DNA of 64,000 nt from Peltaster fructicola (lineage: Eukaryota > Ascomycota > Dothideomycetes): positions 4,774,001-4,838,000 of the forward strand of contig CP051139.1 of assembly GCA_001592805.2 (NCBI GenBank), given 5' to 3'. Below the pieces are notes generated by a model that saw only the letters and a list, made by a program, of their open reading frames with translations, had not been told where the DNA came from and ran no database searches. Every line of letters starts with the position of its first letter. Position 1 is the stretch's first letter. Position numbers and translations under genes: made by a program. Positions 9,737-20,068 of this stretch are shown here, piece by piece.

Positions 9737-11740
9737 TCATGCGTGGCCGTTCGTGGTTGTCGCTGCGACACTTCCGTTGACTACATCTCCATTGCTGGCA
9801 GGCGAGGCATCCATCTCTTTGGACAGAGCACTCAAACCAACATCAGGCTCGATGCTGGCTGTATTCGACCTGTTAGGTCTGAATGGCTTTGGACTGGATG
9901 GTGCTGACGACAAGAACTGGACGGAAAAGATTAGTGAAGATATGAGCCGTTGTGGGCGGTACATACCGAGCTTGCAGCAGACAGCACAGCATGCAGAGAT
10001 GCCAAGACCACATCCTCATGGATACCAACACCCCATACCCTCTGCCCAGAAGGACCCGAGATACACTCGACGTACGTGGCAGCCTTGACATCTTTACCAG
10101 CTGTTAGAGCATGCTCCTTGTAGTCTGCGATATCAAGCTCAAGGCCCATGTTGTGTATGGCGTTGGCGAGAGACGACAGGGCACCGTTGCCGACACCTTC
10201 GATTGTGTGTTCGATGCCATCGATGTCAATAACTCCAGTAAACTTTCTCCGCAGGTTCCTGGAGTTTGTGGTCTTGCCTGTCTCTGCGGCGGTTGTTTCG
10301 GTACGATCGGTGGTGATGTTGTAATCGACCAAGTTGAACCTCGGGTTCCTTTCCAAATGGTATGCATCCACGAACAGTGTCTTGATCTCGTTGGCAAGTA
10401 GCTCGCGACCAAGTCTGTCTGTCTCGCGCTGCACCACTTTGGAGAATGCAATCTGCAGACCACGAGGAAGATCGAGCTCAAGAGTGCGTTGGATGATCCA
10501 GGCAACACCGCCCTTTCCAGACTGGCTGTTGACACGAATGATGGCCTCGTAGTTGCGGCCAATATCCTGAGGATCAAGTGGAAGATATGGCATGACCCAA
10601 GGATCATCATACTTACCACCTGATGCTTCCCGAGCGCTGAAGCCCTTTTTGATGGCGTCTTGGTGAGAGCCCGAGAAGGCACATACCACGAGTTCTCCAC
10701 CATACGGTGCTCGTGCATGCACAGGAATCTTGGTGCTCTTTTCGACCATGTCAATCACGGCGTTGATGTCGCTGAAGTCGATCTGAGGATGTATACCCTG
10801 AGTGTAGAGGTTGAGAGCGAGGGTGACCAGATCGACATTGCCAGTGCGCTCTCCGTTGCCGAACAGAGTGCCTTCGACTCGATCTGCACCAGCCATCTGT
10901 GCGAGCTCTGCTGCCGCGACAGCACAGCCGCGGTCATTGTGTGGGTGTAGAGAGATGGCGATCTTCTCGCGCTCGGTTATGTTCCTGTGGAAGAACTCGA
11001 TCTGATCTGCGTAAACATTAGGTGTGCTCATCTCCACTGTGGCAGGCAGATTAAAGATGATAGGATTTTCTTTAGTTGGCTCCCAAGCAGCCTTGACTGC
11101 CTCGCAAACCTCAACTGCAAACTCTGGGCTGGTGTCCGAGAAGCACTCTGGCGAGAACTCGAACGCCCACTCCTCAACACCTGATTGTGGGTCGTCCTTC
11201 GTGATCGAGCGAGCATAGCTCACACACTCCACCGCCAAGGCCTTCGACTGTTCGTTGTTCATTCCAAAAACGACCTGCTGGAAACAAGGGCTGGTCGCGA
11301 GGTAGAGATGTAGGATAGCCTTCTTTGCGCCCTTCAAGCTGTCCACTGTCCTTCTGATCAACTCTTTCCGGCAGGGTGACAGAACCTGCAACCACACATC
11401 CTCAGGCACCACACCAGGCGTCGTAACGAGACGTCTTGTGAAATCAAAATCAGTCGCGCCGGAACTGGGAAACGAGACCTCGATCTCTTTGTAACCGAGT
11501 TTCACAAGCATCTGGAAATATCGCCATTTCTGCTCGCCGTCCATGGGGTCGACGAGTGATTGATTCCCGTCGCGTAGATCGGTACTGAGCCATCGCGGAG
11601 GCTTCTCAATCGATTTGCTGGGCCATTGGCGGTCTGGGAGGTTCAGAGGTTTGAAGCGCTTGTATTTGCGAGAGGGATCTTGGAGCCTGTTTGTGTTAGT
11701 GTGTCGTTCGGATGAGTCGGGCTGCCACTTACATAGGCAT
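9737..11740 (-). CDS. LEU4: 2-isopropylmalate synthase
   Basis: First committed step of leucine synthesis: acetyl-CoA plus 2-ketoisovalerate gives 2-isopropylmalate. Three coding exons: 11740-11733 (only 8 nt, ATGCCTAT), 11686-9967 and 9916-9737; introns are 46 nt (GTAAG donor, CTAAC branch) and 50 nt. The 635-residue product starts MPMLQDPSRKYKRF, matching the family start, so the micro-exon is well supported. The catalytic TIM barrel shows LRDGNQSLVDPM (metal-binding Asp42), LHPHNDRG (the two metal His) and FGNGERTGN. A C-terminal LeuA dimer domain (about residues 450-570) carries the leucine feedback site in this family. The last 59 residues, after intron 2, are low-complexity. An in-frame upstream extension overlaps the start (see the 11643-11799 entry). 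Confidence 0.95.
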
Positions 11741-11799
11741 ATTGTCTGAACTTCCGACTGTAGAGCCCGGTGAATCTTGAATGCTGTGGTAAGAAGCAA
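11643..11799 (-). other. Overlapping upstream ORF / possible mitochondrial-form N-terminus of LEU4
   Basis: An ATG at 11799 lies 59 nt upstream of the LEU4 start. If intron 1 is removed, this frame is out of register and ends at 11643 after 36 residues, making a uORF that overlaps the LEU4 start. If intron 1 is retained, the same ATG reads straight into LEU4 exon 2 and adds MLLTTAFKIHRALQ..., a stretch with basic and hydroxylated residues and no acidic residue in the first 15, like a mitochondrial presequence. The frames are seen directly; function is inferred from the long and short LEU4 forms known in yeast. Confidence 0.45.
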
Positions 11800-12039
11800 G
11801 GTAGAAGAAGAGTCGTCAACTTCACTATGCGTGACTCAATTGTTACTCCACTGACATTTTTATGCGGAGATGCCCCACTACCGTCATCAGAGATGACTAG
11901 GAAGTGTCTGGCAACTAAATACTCACGCCCATCACAGAAGCTGTACAGCGTACTCGAATGCTCTCCATTATGCTCGCGGCCTTCATTGCCGAGAATGTGT
12001 CTATATGTTTCATCTCTAGGGTATCTGCAAAGGTCTTTC

Positions 12040-13196
12040 TCATAGCTTCGCCTTCCCTGGCTCATCCTGACGAAGGCGAACAACACCCTGGGTATCGCGT
12101 TAGCCAACGACGTCAAGGACGCACACGAGCGACTCACCTCCTGTACACAGCTAGCGATGAGTGTGCCATCCTGTGAATATATTCGCTGGAACACCAGGCC
12201 TCTTCCATCGCCCGCCCAGGGCGTATCCATCTCGGTCAACATCCACTCATCTGCTCGGAAGTTCCTTGGGTTGTGGAAGTAGATGGTATGATCGAGACTG
12301 ACCATCATGCCGATTTCTGGACGCTGCTTCTTCATGACGATCTGGTCGCCCTGAATCTCTGTGTTGCGCAGCTGATCGATGATCTGTTCGTCAATGCCGT
12401 CGATTTTCTTCAATGAGTCGTCGTCCATAGCCTTCAGAGCCTTCACCACCTCCAGATTGACACCGCCCTTCGATATATCCTTGGACCCCTTCGAGCTGTA
12501 TCGCCAGAGCTTATGGACACGAGCAACTGTGCCGATGAAGTAGCTGTCGCTCATGTATGCTAATGCGGAGAGATGTGCCTGATGTCCACCTTCGTCTGAT
12601 ATCCTGCCTCGTGCTTTCACCCACTGTCTCGCGCGCTTGAGCTCGGGTCTTGTGCCTTCGTCGTTGAACAGATCCAGTCGGTGACTCATAAATGGTGACT
12701 TCTCACCTCCACGAAGGATATCCTCGTCGCCTTCATCATCGGGCGTTGGAAGTGGCACAGCCGGCATTTCGTGTGCATGTTCCACCTTGACCGCTCCTCC
12801 TGATCCTTCTCTTGTGAAGCTTAGCGTTGTCGTGAAGATTGGCTGGCCTCTCTGCCTCGCCTGCACAGTGCGTGTCGCAAACGACCTGCCATCTCGAATT
12901 CGCTCGACGTGAAAGATGACTGGAATATCTGCGTTGCCGTTGAGAACGAAGTAGCAATGCATCGAATGCACGGTGAAGTTTGCAGGCACAGTCTGCTGAG
13001 CTGCAGAGAGGCATTGTGCGATCACTGCGCCGCCAAAGATGCCTCGCGCTCCAGGAGGATGCCATAATGGTCGAGTGTTTGTGAAGAGATTAGGATCGAT
13101 GTCTTTGAGATGTGTGAGTTCAAGGACGGATTCGATAGGAGCCTGCTTTTCGCCGGGCGGCGGAGGCGCGATCAACGTTGCTCGCGCTCGCGACAT
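12040..13196 (-). CDS. Peroxisomal acyl-CoA thioesterase (TesB/ACOT8 family)
   Basis: Hydrolyses acyl-CoA to free fatty acid and CoA. Two exons (13196-12138, 12087-12040), with a 50-nt intron bearing a CTAAC branch, encode 368 residues. Double-hotdog TesB layout: the N-terminal hotdog has WHPPGARGIFGGAVIAQCL and the FTVHSMHCYFVLNG strand; the C-terminal hotdog has the catalytic-Asp motif SLDHTIYFHNP. After the intron the protein ends GVVRLRQDEPGKAKL, and the terminal AKL fits a type-1 peroxisomal targeting signal. A long charged insert (about residues 140-265) separates the halves, as in other fungal members. Without splicing the frame reads through another 160 residues of non-family sequence, so the spliced model is preferred. 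It lies 300 bp upstream of LEU4 on the same strand. Confidence 0.92.
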
Positions 13197-13406
13197 GCTG
13201 TGTCTGGATTATGAAGTATATAGGTGCAGACAAGACGGGGTGGCTGCTGAGACAATATGAAGTTGTTGTCCATAACACGTGAAGATCGCCGAGGTTGTTC
13301 GTCGGGAGTGAAGTTGCAAATGCGCCGCGCACTACTAACTGGCATAGCTTCATTCTTCCGCGCATCATAAACCTCGAGGCAATGGACAGACCAGCATTAC
13401 ATACTC

Positions 13407-14421
13407 TCAGGCTTTCAACCTAGCTGTCCGCCTTGCGACCTCATTCGCACCATGCACTTTGTCAAGGAACTGCTCCCTTGCCAGGAAACCCTTCTTACTC
13501 TTGCCATATTCATTCAGTTCATCGCCGAGACCTTGCTCAATGACGAAACCCTTCCAGTCGAGCGCTGTCTTCTGCATGGTGCTGAGCTTCTCAGCCTTAC
13601 GCTTACGCTCGTCCTCAGCTCGTCGTTCTGCCATAGCCATGTCCATGCGTGAGGGTAGGCGTCGACGAAGCTTTTCCGGCGGTATGCCCTTGACGATACC
13701 TAGTGGATTAGGCTCGAAGAGAGACATGCGTCGAAGTGGTTTCTGTAGGCCGTCTTGTTCGGTTTTGTCTTCCTTGGGTTGCGCTCTCTCTTGCTCGGCT
13801 AGGTATCGTTGCGCCTCTTCGGATGAGCGCAGGACCTCCTCTTCCACTTCTGTGGTCTGTCCCGCGAACTTGATGCGTCTGATGATCTTGACGTACTCCT
13901 CGGGACGTGAAACAGGCGTATGTTCCTGGTCACCATGCTGAATCGTTTCTAGTGCTGTGATTGTCGATGTGCCTACTGGCAGATTCTGTAGCTGACTCCA
14001 AAGCTCGTCTACATCGACTGTGACCTGGCCTCCAATACGCTTCTTCTGATGTTGCCGCTCGGTCTTCCTGCTCTGATTAGTACTTTTATCTCTCATGGCC
14101 CATCAACACCCACTCTGCCAATCTTTGCGATCGAGTTTTGATCAATCCTCCCTCAGCATCACTTCCTTCATCTTCGTGCTTCCGCCTCTTCTTTTTGCGC
14201 TCTTTGATCGTCGCCTCATCGCCAGAGTCAAGTTCTTCGTTGGGTTCAGCCTTGCGCTTGGTCGTCTTCGCTATCGAAGTGGTTCCTTCGTCATCTGATG
14301 ACGAGACATCTTCGTCTGCGGCTGCTTGTTCTGGATTGAAATCCTCGTCTTCAGCTTCGTTGTATTGTTCATCATCGCTGTCATCTGGCTTGCTGACGAT
14401 CTGGTCTCGATCGCGCTTCAT
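13407..14421 (-). CDS. SWC5: SWR1-complex subunit Swc5 (BCNT-C domain)
   Basis: Swc5 stimulates exchange of H2A for H2A.Z by the SWR1 chromatin remodeller. Two exons (14421-14114, 14067-13407), joined across a 46-nt intron with a CTAAT branch, encode 322 residues. The N-terminal third is strongly acidic (DDSDDEQYNEAEDEDFNPEQ, then a serine/aspartate run) with basic patches such as KERKKKRRK, as expected for a histone-binding tail. The C-terminal BCNT domain is clear: LDWKGFVIEQGLGDEL, then KGFLAREQFLDKV near the end. The middle contains VDELWSQL and an RPEEYVKIIRRIKFAG strand, also seen in family members. The acidic N-terminus and the BCNT domain come from separate frames, and the splice joins them as ...QRLAEKTERQ.... 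Confidence 0.92.
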
Positions 14422-15902
14422 CGTGGCGTGTGCATCTCGAGAGATGCTGATTGTGAACGACCTGGTGTACTTTCATTACACGCGGGCGCTTTCCGCACGA
14501 GATGAAGCTCCACCATGTAACATCCTAAGATCCCAGCCACAAACGCATATTCACTGACGTGCTCGGCCATGCGGACGTTAGCAGCACTTCAACGACATGG
14601 CCAGGCCATCAGAAGTATCGTTGTCATGATTCTTCGGCAGCGCGATCAGTCATCTCGCCTGCAGACTCGACGACGTTTGATTGCGGTCAAATTGGCCCAA
14701 AACTTCGACGGCGTCTTGCTACTAGAAGTCTACATTACTACATCCACATCTCGACAGGACTGTGCCTCTCACGTCCAGGACAGCACACGATCATCCTTCA
14801 TATGCTGCTTGTGGCTGAGCTGAAGACGTGCTGGCGGCCAATATGGATATGAACATCACGCAAGGATGGCACCATTGCTGGTTGTTTTGTACAGGACTGT
14901 TCACCATGCTGAAACCACATCTAGCGTGAAGATGATCAAACGGAGGACTACTTGGTACCCTAATATGTCGTTCAACCATACGTTCTTCCCGGGTATCTGG
15001 CGACATCGAGGCAGACACATGTGCCGCCCTTCTATTGTCGCAATCTCACCATCAACAAACGATCGCCAGATTCTGCGCAAGCCACACTACTCGTCGAAGT
15101 CACTTATTGATACAGCACTATCTGAGTCCGCCATACGTCAGACTCGAGTGCGGCGGCTCTGCTCGACCAAGTGCTGCTCTGAGGCTGGTCATATAACTGC
15201 ACGATCCTTCTGGTAAGGGCGTGCACCGCACCAATGCACTGGTCTCTTTCACAAGCACAGATCATGTGTCAGAGTGTTTAAGATTTGAGTTCTCCGTCTG
15301 ACTAGTCGATGCTTGGCTTGGCCGTTGAGATGACCACGGAAGTGAGCATTTCACATGTGGACCTATAATTCAGAACTCCTACCATCCGGAAAGGAGTCTA
15401 ACCGATGCCCAAGATGGCGCTGGACGTGACCACTTCCTGTCAGCATTCTCATCCATATGGCATCCTCTCTGCAACCGATTGTCGTACAGATGAGGCTGCC
15501 TCGGATCTCCACGCCGATGATTATGCATATACCGGCACCCTTACCAATTTCAGCGTAGGACTAGTACCAGCATGATACTGGGAGATCAATACAATTCACA
15601 GCGTCAAATCGAAGAATGGTGACGGCGACGAAAGATCTCCGGAGATCTTATGCCTAGCGCCAATGCTCATTTCAAACGGCAGCTCTTGGCCTTGCGATCA
15701 AGTCATGTCCTATAATCAATCAGCCAATCGTGCCCACCATTCCGAGGACGCTCCCAGTTGGTCGAGCTGCAACGGACAATCGTCTCCGTTACCCGTTGAT
15801 CATCCTGCAGCCAGCTTCACCTGCAGCTGAACTCTCAGGGCGGCCGCGTCAACTCTTCAATCCGCTCACTTGATCTCTTGTTTTCTTCTCTCCCTTACAG
15901 CA
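14422..15902. other. Intergenic, divergent promoters; no gene recognised
   Basis: About 1.5 kb between SWC5 (minus) and the MIF-domain gene (plus). The frames at 14559-14852 and 14866-15216 lack domain-like sequence or plausible introns. Bases 15871-15900 are pyrimidine-rich and end in TTACAG just before the ATG at 15903, suggesting a 5'-UTR intron. Confidence 0.45.
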
Positions 15903-17262
15903 ATGCCACATTCGACTACAGACTTGCCAAACAAGAGTAAGATGACGTCGATAGCCTCACACACGAGTGCCAGGCTCAACGGAGGTCCTTCTAGCACCTC
16001 TCTCGACAACAAATGGAAGCGCGCCAGTCTACCAGCTTCTGACACACATGGAGAACTAGGTGCCAGAGGGCGGAGCGGCAGTATTATCTCGACTGCGAGC
16101 ACTGCGGTCGTCCACAGGAAGAGCCATTACTATGACAGTGTGCACAACACTCGTGATAAGGTTGTCCGAGAGTCGCCTTTGATCGCAGAGCTGCGCACCA
16201 ACGTTATCGTAGGTCGATATGCTTGTTGAAGTCATCACTGACCAGCCACAGATCAAGGACGAATACACGCTGGTTACCGATCTCTCCTACCACCTCGCCA
16301 CACGATATTCCAAGCCAGATGCTTCTATCATGATCAACATCGACCACAGCTCATGCCTGGCATTGGCCGGCACTTTCGACCCGTGCTACATCCTCACGAT
16401 CACAACCATCCCTTCTCACATGAGCGCAGCGCTCAATAAGCGGAATGCCTCACTCATTCAAACATTTATGGCCGATATCTTGAGCGTCCCATCAGATCGA
16501 GGTATCATAAAATTCGTCGCCATACCAGAAGACAACTACGCCATGCACGGTAGCACGATTGCTGCAGAGATCGAGCGTGTTGAGAAGGACGACGGCGTGA
16601 AGAGATCGCTCACTGATGGAAGGCGAGGTGCTCCGAACTTCAAGAACTCAATGACAGAACTTGATCAGCGATCCAAGGCGGACGCACGTGGCGAGAAAGA
16701 GAGACGCGCAGAGCGCAGACGAAGTACTGCCACTACATCCAACGAGATCTTCGAGCTTGCTGCGGAGAAGCCTGCTCAGACCTTTGCCGCCGAGAATGGT
16801 CTTCGCATGAATGGAATCTCCAAGGAGGAGCTCACCGGCAGCAATGCACGTCTTGCCAATGGCAGACCAAAGACGATTGCAGGACACTCTTTGTCGCCAG
16901 CATCCGCCAGTGTGGAGTCTATGCCTCTGAAGTCAAAGCACATCTCGACCATTGCCAAGCCGGATCAACAGAAGGCTGCACACATGCCAAAGCCAGACCG
17001 ATTAGATACCAAGCCAAGTCGACAGCAGAGCACCGGGGCCAAGAGTCAAAGATCGCCGGTGACTCCTGTTACGTTGAAAGAAACGATCGTGGACAATCCC
17101 AAGGTATTGAAGGCCATTGACACAGACACGACTGCGAACACCGCAAAGCGACGATCGACTATAAGTGCTACACCGAGAATGCCTGCACCACCACCAGTGC
17201 CTGAAAGCAAGACTCCCAAGGTCAGCAAGAGGAAGAGCTTCCTGGCTGCATTCAGGCGATGA
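15903..17262 (+). CDS. Fungal protein with internal MIF/tautomerase-fold domain
   Basis: Two exons (15903-16208, 16252-17262) with a 43-nt intron encode 438 residues. Residues about 91-215 resemble macrophage migration inhibitory factor: PLIAELRTNV aligns with the MIF first strand, then ATRYSKPDASIMINI, FDPCYILTITTI, and a SVPSDRGIIKF...NYAMHG end. The proline equivalent to MIF Pro1 is present (Pro92) but sits inside the chain, and the partner lysine (Lys123) is kept. The remaining 220 residues are basic, Ser/Thr/Pro-rich and disordered-looking, ending KRKSFLAAFRR. MIF tautomerases need a free N-terminal proline, so either cleavage occurs before Pro92 or the domain has another role. Homologous fungal proteins exist; their function is not known to me. 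Confidence is high for the fold, low for activity. Confidence 0.8.
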
Positions 17263-17406
17263 TGAATAACGATCTTGAGAACTTGCGCTTTAGCCATTCC
17301 ACTTTGTAATTGTATTCATTATGGCAAGGTAGTCAGTAGATCGACTGTCCCTAATATACCCATCCACAATCTATGTACATTATACATTGTCCATCACCTT
17401 CATAAC

Positions 17407-19685
17407 TTACTCATAATCGTCGTAGGACTTCGACGATCGGCTCTTGCAAGTTCGCTTCTTGCTCTTTGAGCTAGATGCCTTGGCACTCTGAGCTGGCACA
17501 CTTGTGATATGTGCACTAGAGCTGGACTGCTTGATGCTCTGAGCTGGCGCACTCGTGACGTGTGCAGCAGAACTAGAAGACTTGACGCTCTGCACTGGGA
17601 CACTGGTAACATGTGCCGCAGAGCTGGATGTCTTCACACTCTGCACTGAGGCACTGGTGATGTGTGCAACAGAGCTGGATGGTGTCGACGATCGAGTGCT
17701 GACAGACACCTTGGAAGATACGCCCTTTGTGCTGCCAGACTTCGATTTGCTTTTACAAGCTTTGCCACTCGAGCTGGACTGCTTGACGCTCTGCACTGGA
17801 ACACTTGTGCCGTGGGAACTGCTTGTTGCGGAGGTCGATCGCGTACTCGCCGAGACCTTTGAAGATGCACTCTTCGTGCTGGCGGAGACATTTGAAGATG
17901 CACCCTTCGTGCTGGCCGACACCTTCGAGGATGCACCTTTAGTGCTAGCAGACTTCGATTTACTCTTACAAGCGCTCTTTGAGCTGGAAACGTGTATGCT
18001 GTTCACTGGGACACTCGTGCCGTGCGCGCTGCTGATTGGTGATGATGATCGAGTGCTGGCAGATGTCTTTGAAGATGCGGCTTTAGTGCTTGCAGACACC
18101 TTAGACGATGCGCCTTTAGTGCTGACAGACACCTTGGATGACGCACCCTTAGTGCTTGCAGACACCTTAGAAGATGCGCCCTCGGTGCTAGCAGACTTAG
18201 ACTTGCTCTTGCAAGCGCTCTTGGAGCTTGCATGCTTAGTGCTCTGGATTGGAACACTTGTGACGTGTGCTGCTGACGAAGAGTGTCGAGTACTGTCCGT
18301 TGCCTTGGAGGATGCGCCTCGTGAGCTGATAGATACCTTGGTAGATGCGCCCTGCTTGCTGGCAGACTTCGATTTGCTCTTACAAGCACTCTTCGAGCTA
18401 GCACCACTTGTTGCTGATGAAGATCGAGTACTGACAGTGGCTTTAGAGGATGCAGACACTGCGCTCTGTGTGCTGGCGGAGACCTTTGCCGACGAGGCTT
18501 TGGGAGACGCACTTGATGCACTGTTGGTCCTCACGGCGCCGCTTGACGCTGTTGCAGTGCTCCCAATAATACCTGTCCCTGAGCAGACGCAGCCGGCGGA
18601 GGTACTTGTGATTGGTGGTCCGTTTGTGCAGTATGCGCTGAAAGTACGAGATGGGCCGAAAGACGACACAGCTGGAGCACTCTCCAAGAACTGAGCCTTA
18701 ACAAGGACTGGGATCACAGCTCCAGTGCTGAGCGAGAATGTTCGGTGGCCAAGGACACGCAGGATACTGGCGATCTCACCACTGTGGGAAGTGACGGACA
18801 CCCAAGTGTGGTCGTCGCTCGAGAAGACCGAATCGAGGACAGCTTTGGAACGTGCGTCCTGTGCACTGCTGGTCTCTGCAAGATTGGCGTTCCAGAGTTC
18901 GTCGTTCTCAGTGAAGCTAGCATCAAAGGTGTAGGTTGGGAAACGATCGTGGATGTAGGTCTTGTTGCTGCGGCGATCGCAGGTGTGCTCAGATATGCCT
19001 TCACGGAAGAACTCCTTTACCTTTGGAACGAATGGATAGTACTTTGGTGTGGGGATGTCTGAGAAGGTGAGGTTGGCAGTGCGTAGACATCTGGTCAATG
19101 GTGAGGTGTAGTACGATTGTGGGTAAGGGATCTTCTGGTTCTTGATCTGGCTCTTCCAGAATGCGTTTGCGATCAATGCCTGATTGACACCATTCTGAGT
19201 GAGATCGGCGTCGGCCCAAGTTGCGGTACTATTGCCATTGAGGATAGACCAGTAGCACTGCATCTGTTAGACGCGATCGATCAACTGAAAGGTATGGACC
19301 TACATTCCACGCTGGAGTTCCGTAGTAGGTCTCAGCAGCATTGTGGAAGCCTTCTCCGTGACGGCCGAAGAAGAAGACCTTGTAGACTGTGTCGTCATCA
19401 GAGTCTTCGTTGAGTGAGTTGACGAGCTCTGCGAATTGTTGCCACTGAGTAGCACCAGTCGATTCAATGCCAGTGTAGGTCTGGTTGATCAGGCCAAAGT
19501 TGACAGCAGTCTGCTCCTTGTTAGATCTTGCCAGTCATGGCTGGGCACGTACTCACGTAGTCGAAGCCGGTCGTGTTCGTCGATGCAAGGTCCTGCAAGA
19601 AGTAGCCCGTCACTGTTGTGTAGTTAATGTAGCCGCTCTGCGCCGAAGCGAGAGCAAAGAGTGATGAGGCCACAGCGAACTTCAT
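17407..19685 (-). CDS. Secreted histidine-phosphatase-superfamily protein with Ser/Lys repeat tail
   Basis: Three exons (19685-19557, 19510-19304, 19257-17407) with two 46-nt introns encode 728 residues. A signal peptide (MKFAVASSLFALASA) is followed by a phosphoglycerate-mutase-like domain: FGRHGEGFHN (Arg93-His94-Gly95, phospho-acceptor His), SPLTRCLRTANLTF, and the second catalytic His in VTSHSGEIASIL (about residue 270). The domain ends near residue 325. The remaining ~390 residues are a Ser/Thr/Lys/Ala-rich tail with repeated CKSKSKSAS and KGASSKVSAST modules and THVTSVPVQS-like spacers, ending KSYDDYE; no GPI signal is seen. At intron 2 the alternative acceptor at 19264 would add two residues (MQ); CYWSI directly after PAWN is preferred. 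The substrate is unknown; an acid phosphatase role is inferred. Confidence 0.85.
17440..18540 (-). repeat. Degenerate coding repeats in phosphatase tail
   Basis: Modules coding for S-K-S-A-C-K-S-K-S-K-S recur near 18370, 18200, 17950 and 17740. Between them are variable numbers of 24-30 bp units coding KGASSKVSAST and HxTSVPVQSxK-type spacers. Spacing is irregular (about 170 to 250 bp), so units have probably expanded and contracted. The antisense strand of this block is also open, because the repeat codons lack TTA, CTA and TCA. Confidence 0.75.
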
Positions 19686-20068
19686 GGTTGCGAACAGTGA
19701 GTGGTTGCAAATAACAATGAGCAGCACCTACCTTGAATATATTGCTCTACACAATCAAGATCTTCATATTACGGCAGACGTAGCGTGCAGCCACGAGAGG
19801 CGAGATTGTTGCTGATCTGAAGTAGAGTAGAGGAACAATCGAATGAGTGTTTCCTCAGGATGCCACGTGGTGGCGGCTCTGCTCAAATTCGGCCTAAAGG
19901 CTAATTGACTTTTTCTAACTCGGAGGACCAGGCGAATAGAGCGATTCAACGCAGAAGGCATTGATGCGAGACCACGTGCTGGCTAGGCGTTATTGCGAGC
20001 GGGCTGATCAACGCTGTCGTCCGTGGCAGACACCAGGCAAGGGCCGCATATTGACTCCTGTAGCCTGC
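19686..20068. promoter_or_regulatory. Promoter region of the secreted phosphatase
   Basis: Region of 383 bp between the amidase 3' end and the phosphatase start, both on the minus strand. A TATA-like element (TATATTC on the minus strand, about 19736-19744) sits roughly 50 nt upstream of the ATG at 19685. No other element could be assigned. Confidence 0.4.

Noticed and set aside
13459-13941. Plus-strand frame of 160 codons
   Set aside because: Antisense to SWC5; Arg/Ser-rich shadow of the charged sequence.
17555-18694. 379-codon plus-strand open frame, acidic and Leu-rich
   Set aside because: It is antisense to the Ser/Lys repeat tail of the phosphatase; it is open because the repeat codons avoid reverse stops. 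No start context or domain.
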